Assembly: GCA_017405115.1 (NCBI GenBank)
Contig: JAFRBA010000272.1
Coordinates: forward strand, 1-35,152
Source: Kiritimatiellia bacterium
GTDB taxonomy: Bacteria > Verrucomicrobiota > Kiritimatiellia > RFP12 > UBA1067
DNA length: 35,152 bases
Direction: 5' to 3'
Below are positions 33,157 through 35,152 of this stretch, piece after piece; positions within the stretch are counted from its first letter, which is position 1, and every line of letters starts with the position of its first letter. Below the pieces are notes generated by a model that was given only the letters and a program-made list of their open reading frames with translations, was not told where the DNA came from and ran no database searches. A program made the translations under genes and the position numbers.

Positions 33157-33186
33157 ATTATACCATAGACGCCGCATTGTGGTCAA
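33157..33186 (-). promoter_or_regulatory. Sigma70-type promoter of the ATPase gene
   Basis: Minus strand: TTGACC (33186-33181), an 18-bp spacer, and TATAAT (33162-33157). The start is near 33150, giving a leader of about 22 bases that contains the AGGAGG of the ATPase gene. Confidence 0.72.
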
Positions 33187-33299
33187 ATCGACCGTTCAAT
33201 ATCCCCACAACTCAACCAATAACGACACTTATGGCGACAATGAACGGCAGCTGACATACTTTTCTGAAAAACAAACTCGGGTTATACCATAAATTTGCA

Positions 33300-33363
33300 A
33301 TTTAGCGGGGAACACCCCCCATTGCCACTAAATCCATTCAAAAACCACGTATTTAGTGGCGAA
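33300..33363. repeat. Cluster of ATTTAG(C/T)GG repeats, direct and inverted
   Basis: ATTTAGCGGGGAA (33300-33312) and ATTTAGTGGCGAA (33351-33363) are direct copies with two differences. Between them GCCACTAAAT (33324-33333) is an exact inverted copy of ATTTAGTGGC (33351-33360), so a 10-bp stem with a 17-base loop can form. The cluster lies in the 280-bp gap between the flippase end and the ATPase start, well upstream of the ATPase promoter. It could be an operator cluster or a recombination scar; no T-run makes it a terminator. Confidence 0.6.
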
Positions 33364-33408
33364 GAAGATCAGCACGCCACGTCACCCGTCCCAGAGCACA
33401 GATTGTTA

Positions 33409-34659
33409 TTATACGATTTGTCCGCGTGGCAGATGCGCCGCGGCGAATGCGAACCGGAGCGCCGACGCCGCGACGAACCAGACGAGGAGTCCGTCGAGGG
33501 TCGTCGCCAGCCCGGCGCGCACGGCGGCCGTGAGCGCGGCGACGTACGCAAGGTGGAGCGGCACGAACCAGAAGAGGAAGCCGTAGCGCCCCGCAGAGAC
33601 CTCTGCATTCGTCGCGAACACCTGACAGGAAGTGAGAGCCGTGATCAGAACGAGCAGCGGAAGATGCCGCGCGTGGCCCGCGTAGTCGCTGCCGTTCGGG
33701 AGCAGGGACAGCAGCGCGCCGCCGAAGAGCGCATATACCGCGGCAAGCGCCGCCGCCGCGACGAGCGTGGCGCATGCGCAGCGGACCACGTACGGGCGCG
33801 TGGACTCGCCCTTCGCCGCGGCCGTCGCCGTGTACGGAAACATCACGAGCAGCAGCGGAAACGTGAGGTAGTACAGAAAGTCCGACAGCCGCGAGGCCAT
33901 GTAGTATCCGGCGGAGTCCGCCGCTGGAAGCGCGGTGCGCAGGACCGACTGCTCGACGAGCGACACACCCATCGGGACGGCCTGGTACGCAAGGACCGCG
34001 ACGAAACCAGCCGCCAGTCTGCGTACCGCCGCGCGGTTCCAGAACGGCTCGGACGGAACCGAGAGGTCGCGCCTCAGCGCCACGGCGCTGACGGCGATGC
34101 GGCAAACGGGCAGGGCCGCCTGCCCGGCGAAGTATCCGGCGAGGGCCCGCAACGGCATGGCAACAAGCAGAACCACAAAGCGAACCAGCGCCCCCGCGAT
34201 TTCTGCGAACGCGAGAGCGCGGAAGCGCCTTAGCGCCTGAAGCGCGTCGGTGTAGACGGGCGCGACGCAGCCGAGAAGCGCCGCGGCGACGACAAGGAAC
34301 CCGACGCCGCACTCCGACACGTGCATGGCGGAGAGGAACCGCGGCATGAGCAGGGCCGTTGCGGCGAGCGCGAGGACCGTGACGGCGCCCACGGCGACGA
34401 ACACGCCCTTGAGAACCGACTTCACCTTTCCCCTCTCCCCGGCGGCCGCAAGCGCGGCCGACTCGCGCATCACCGTCATCGCGAACGCGAAAAGCGGCAG
34501 CGCCAGGAACGTGGCGAAGGAGGTGACGGGCAGAACCGCCCCGAGGTCGCCGGGGGAGACGTACTTCGGCACGAACCACATGCCGGCGGCGATATTCACG
34601 AGGTCGCCGGCACGCAGGGCAAGGAAGAGAAGCACGGAATGACGGACGAAGCCCGTCAT
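33409..34659 (-). CDS. Polysaccharide flippase-like multi-spanning membrane protein
   Basis: This 416-residue protein has about 12 hydrophobic spans with short loops, in the general pattern of MATE/Wzx-type lipid-linked polysaccharide exporters. The start (MTGFVRHSVLLFLALRAGDL VNIAAGMWFVPKYVSPGDLG) resembles the first two helices of such exporters, and GYYMASRLSDFLYYLTFPLL resembles the helix 7-8 region. The start ATG overlaps the stop of the corrinoid-protein gene (ATGA). Assignment rests on topology and length, so another lipid or drug exporter of the same superfamily is possible. No other glycan-assembly genes are in the window. Confidence 0.7.
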   Translation of the reverse strand: MTGFVRHSVLLFLALRAGDLVNIAAGMWFVPKYVSPGDLGAVLPVTSFATFLALPLFAFAMTVMRESAALAAAGERGKVKSVLKGVFVAVGAVTVLALAATALLMPRFLSAMHVSECGVGFLVVAAALLGCVAPVYTDALQALRRFRALAFAEIAGALVRFVVLLVAMPLRALAGYFAGQAALPVCRIAVSAVALRRDLSVPSEPFWNRAAVRRLAAGFVAVLAYQAVPMGVSLVEQSVLRTALPAADSAGYYMASRLSDFLYYLTFPLLLVMFPYTATAAAKGESTRPYVVRCACATLVAAAALAAVYALFGGALLSLLPNGSDYAGHARHLPLLVLITALTSCQVFATNAEVSAGRYGFLFWFVPLHLAYVAALTAAVRAGLATTLDGLLVWFVAASALRFAFAAAHLPRGQIV

Positions 34660-35152
34660 GCGCCGCCCTTCCCGAAGAACTTCTCCGCCAGCCTCACAAG
34701 GCCCATCGCGTCCTTCGAGTAGAAGTCAGCCCCGATCTTCGCGGCGTAGTCAGCCGTCAAGACGGCCCCGCCGACCGTCACCTTGCAGTCCGGCAGCTCC
34801 TCATGGACGAGCTTTACCGTCTGCTCCATGAATCCGACGGTGGTCGTCATCAAGGCCGAGAGCCCGACGAGCCTCGCTTTCTCGCGCCGCGCCGCCTCCA
34901 CGACCCGCTCGGGCGGCACGTCGCGGCCGAGGTCTATCACCTTGAAGCCGTAGTTCTCGAGAAGCGCGCGGCATATGTTCTTGCCGATGTCGTGTATGTC
35001 GCCCTTGACGGTGGCCAGTATGACGGGGCCCTTCTCGGCGCCGCCCTGCGAGGGCATCGCCGCGCGCACGACGTCGAACGCAGCGCCGGCCGCCTCCGCC
35101 GCCATCAAGAGCTGCGGCAGGAAGACGCTGCCCGTCTCGAATCCCCTTCCGA
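34656..35152 (-). CDS. Corrinoid (B12)-binding domain of a methyltransferase, C-terminal part
   Basis: The open frame enters from the right edge and gives the last 165 residues. It has the helical cap segment FETGSVFLPQLLMAAEAAGA followed by a Rossmann B12-binding domain with the signature ATVKGDIHDIGKNI, in which the histidine (D-x-H-x-x-G) is the lower cobalt ligand. GLSALMTTTVGFM and VTVGGAVLTADYAAKIGADF complete the domain. It ends without an activation domain, as in the short MetH-type homocysteine methyltransferases and in corrinoid proteins of methyltransferase systems. The catalytic part is outside the window, so the methyl donor is unknown. Confidence 0.88.
   Translation of the reverse strand, partial: GRGFETGSVFLPQLLMAAEAAGAAFDVVRAAMPSQGGAEKGPVILATVKGDIHDIGKNICRALLENYGFKVIDLGRDVPPERVVEAARREKARLVGLSALMTTTVGFMEQTVKLVHEELPDCKVTVGGAVLTADYAAKIGADFYSKDAMGLVRLAEKFFGKGGA

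Noticed and set aside
33408..33413. TATAAT on the minus strand near the flippase end
   Set aside because: It coincides with the flippase stop codons, has no -35 match, and no start codon with an SD site follows.

Overview
The window is GC-rich DNA from a Gram-negative bacterium. It carries TonB/ExbB/ExbD, lipoprotein signal peptides, a Tat signal, and a very large secreted protein of the autotransporter-associated beta-strand type. It also carries families typical of the PVC group: ceramidase-like, planctomycete-type secreted propeller, VOC/FG-GAP, and ATPase_2/DUF234 proteins. I infer a host-associated Kiritimatiellota- or Verrucomicrobiota-like organism; this is inference, because there is no rRNA or other marker to settle it. 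Every intact gene is on the minus strand, so transcription runs from high to low coordinates. I recognise no tRNA, rRNA, CRISPR array or insertion sequence.

Layout from right to left, in transcription order. (1) 35152-33409: the end of a corrinoid-binding methyltransferase gene, overlapped by a polysaccharide-flippase-like gene. (2) 33366-31636: a repeat-bearing intergenic region, an ATPase_2/DUF234 ATPase, and just beyond its stop the orphan C-terminal tail of a second copy. (3) 31523-27438: a truncated beta-helix protein, an N-acetylmuramoyl-L-alanine amidase, galM and an AraC-type regulator. (4) 27161-15974: an operon of a 1416-residue surface protein, a TolB-like lipoprotein, a barrel-like secreted protein, a Tat-exported metallo-hydrolase, a glycosidase-like propeller and a sialidase-like protein. 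(5) 15902-12850: a secreted VOC/FG-GAP protein and a sodium:solute symporter. (6) 12781-7652: a second copy of the lipoprotein/barrel pair, N-acetylneuraminate lyase and a ceramidase-like hydrolase. (7) 7577-6667: gene fragments around a rearrangement breakpoint. (8) 6405-2731: the start of the division/cell-wall cluster (mraZ, rsmH, ftsL, ftsI). (9) 2684-1: pgi, exbB, exbD and the start of tonB.

Regions 4 to 6 look like a scavenging locus for sialylated or related host glycans: extracellular hydrolases, a symporter and a cytoplasmic lyase. The most interesting point is that the three transcription units of this locus (starting at 27161, 15902 and 12781) share a 22-bp sequence 21 or 22 bp upstream of a TATAAT -10 box and lack a good -35 box. 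This looks like one activator-controlled regulon, and the AraC-type gene at 27438-28340 is a natural candidate for its regulator. Several promoters here put TATAAT only 6 or 7 bases before the ATG, which predicts leaderless mRNAs. The lipoprotein/barrel pair is present twice with the same order and the same 4-bp overlap.
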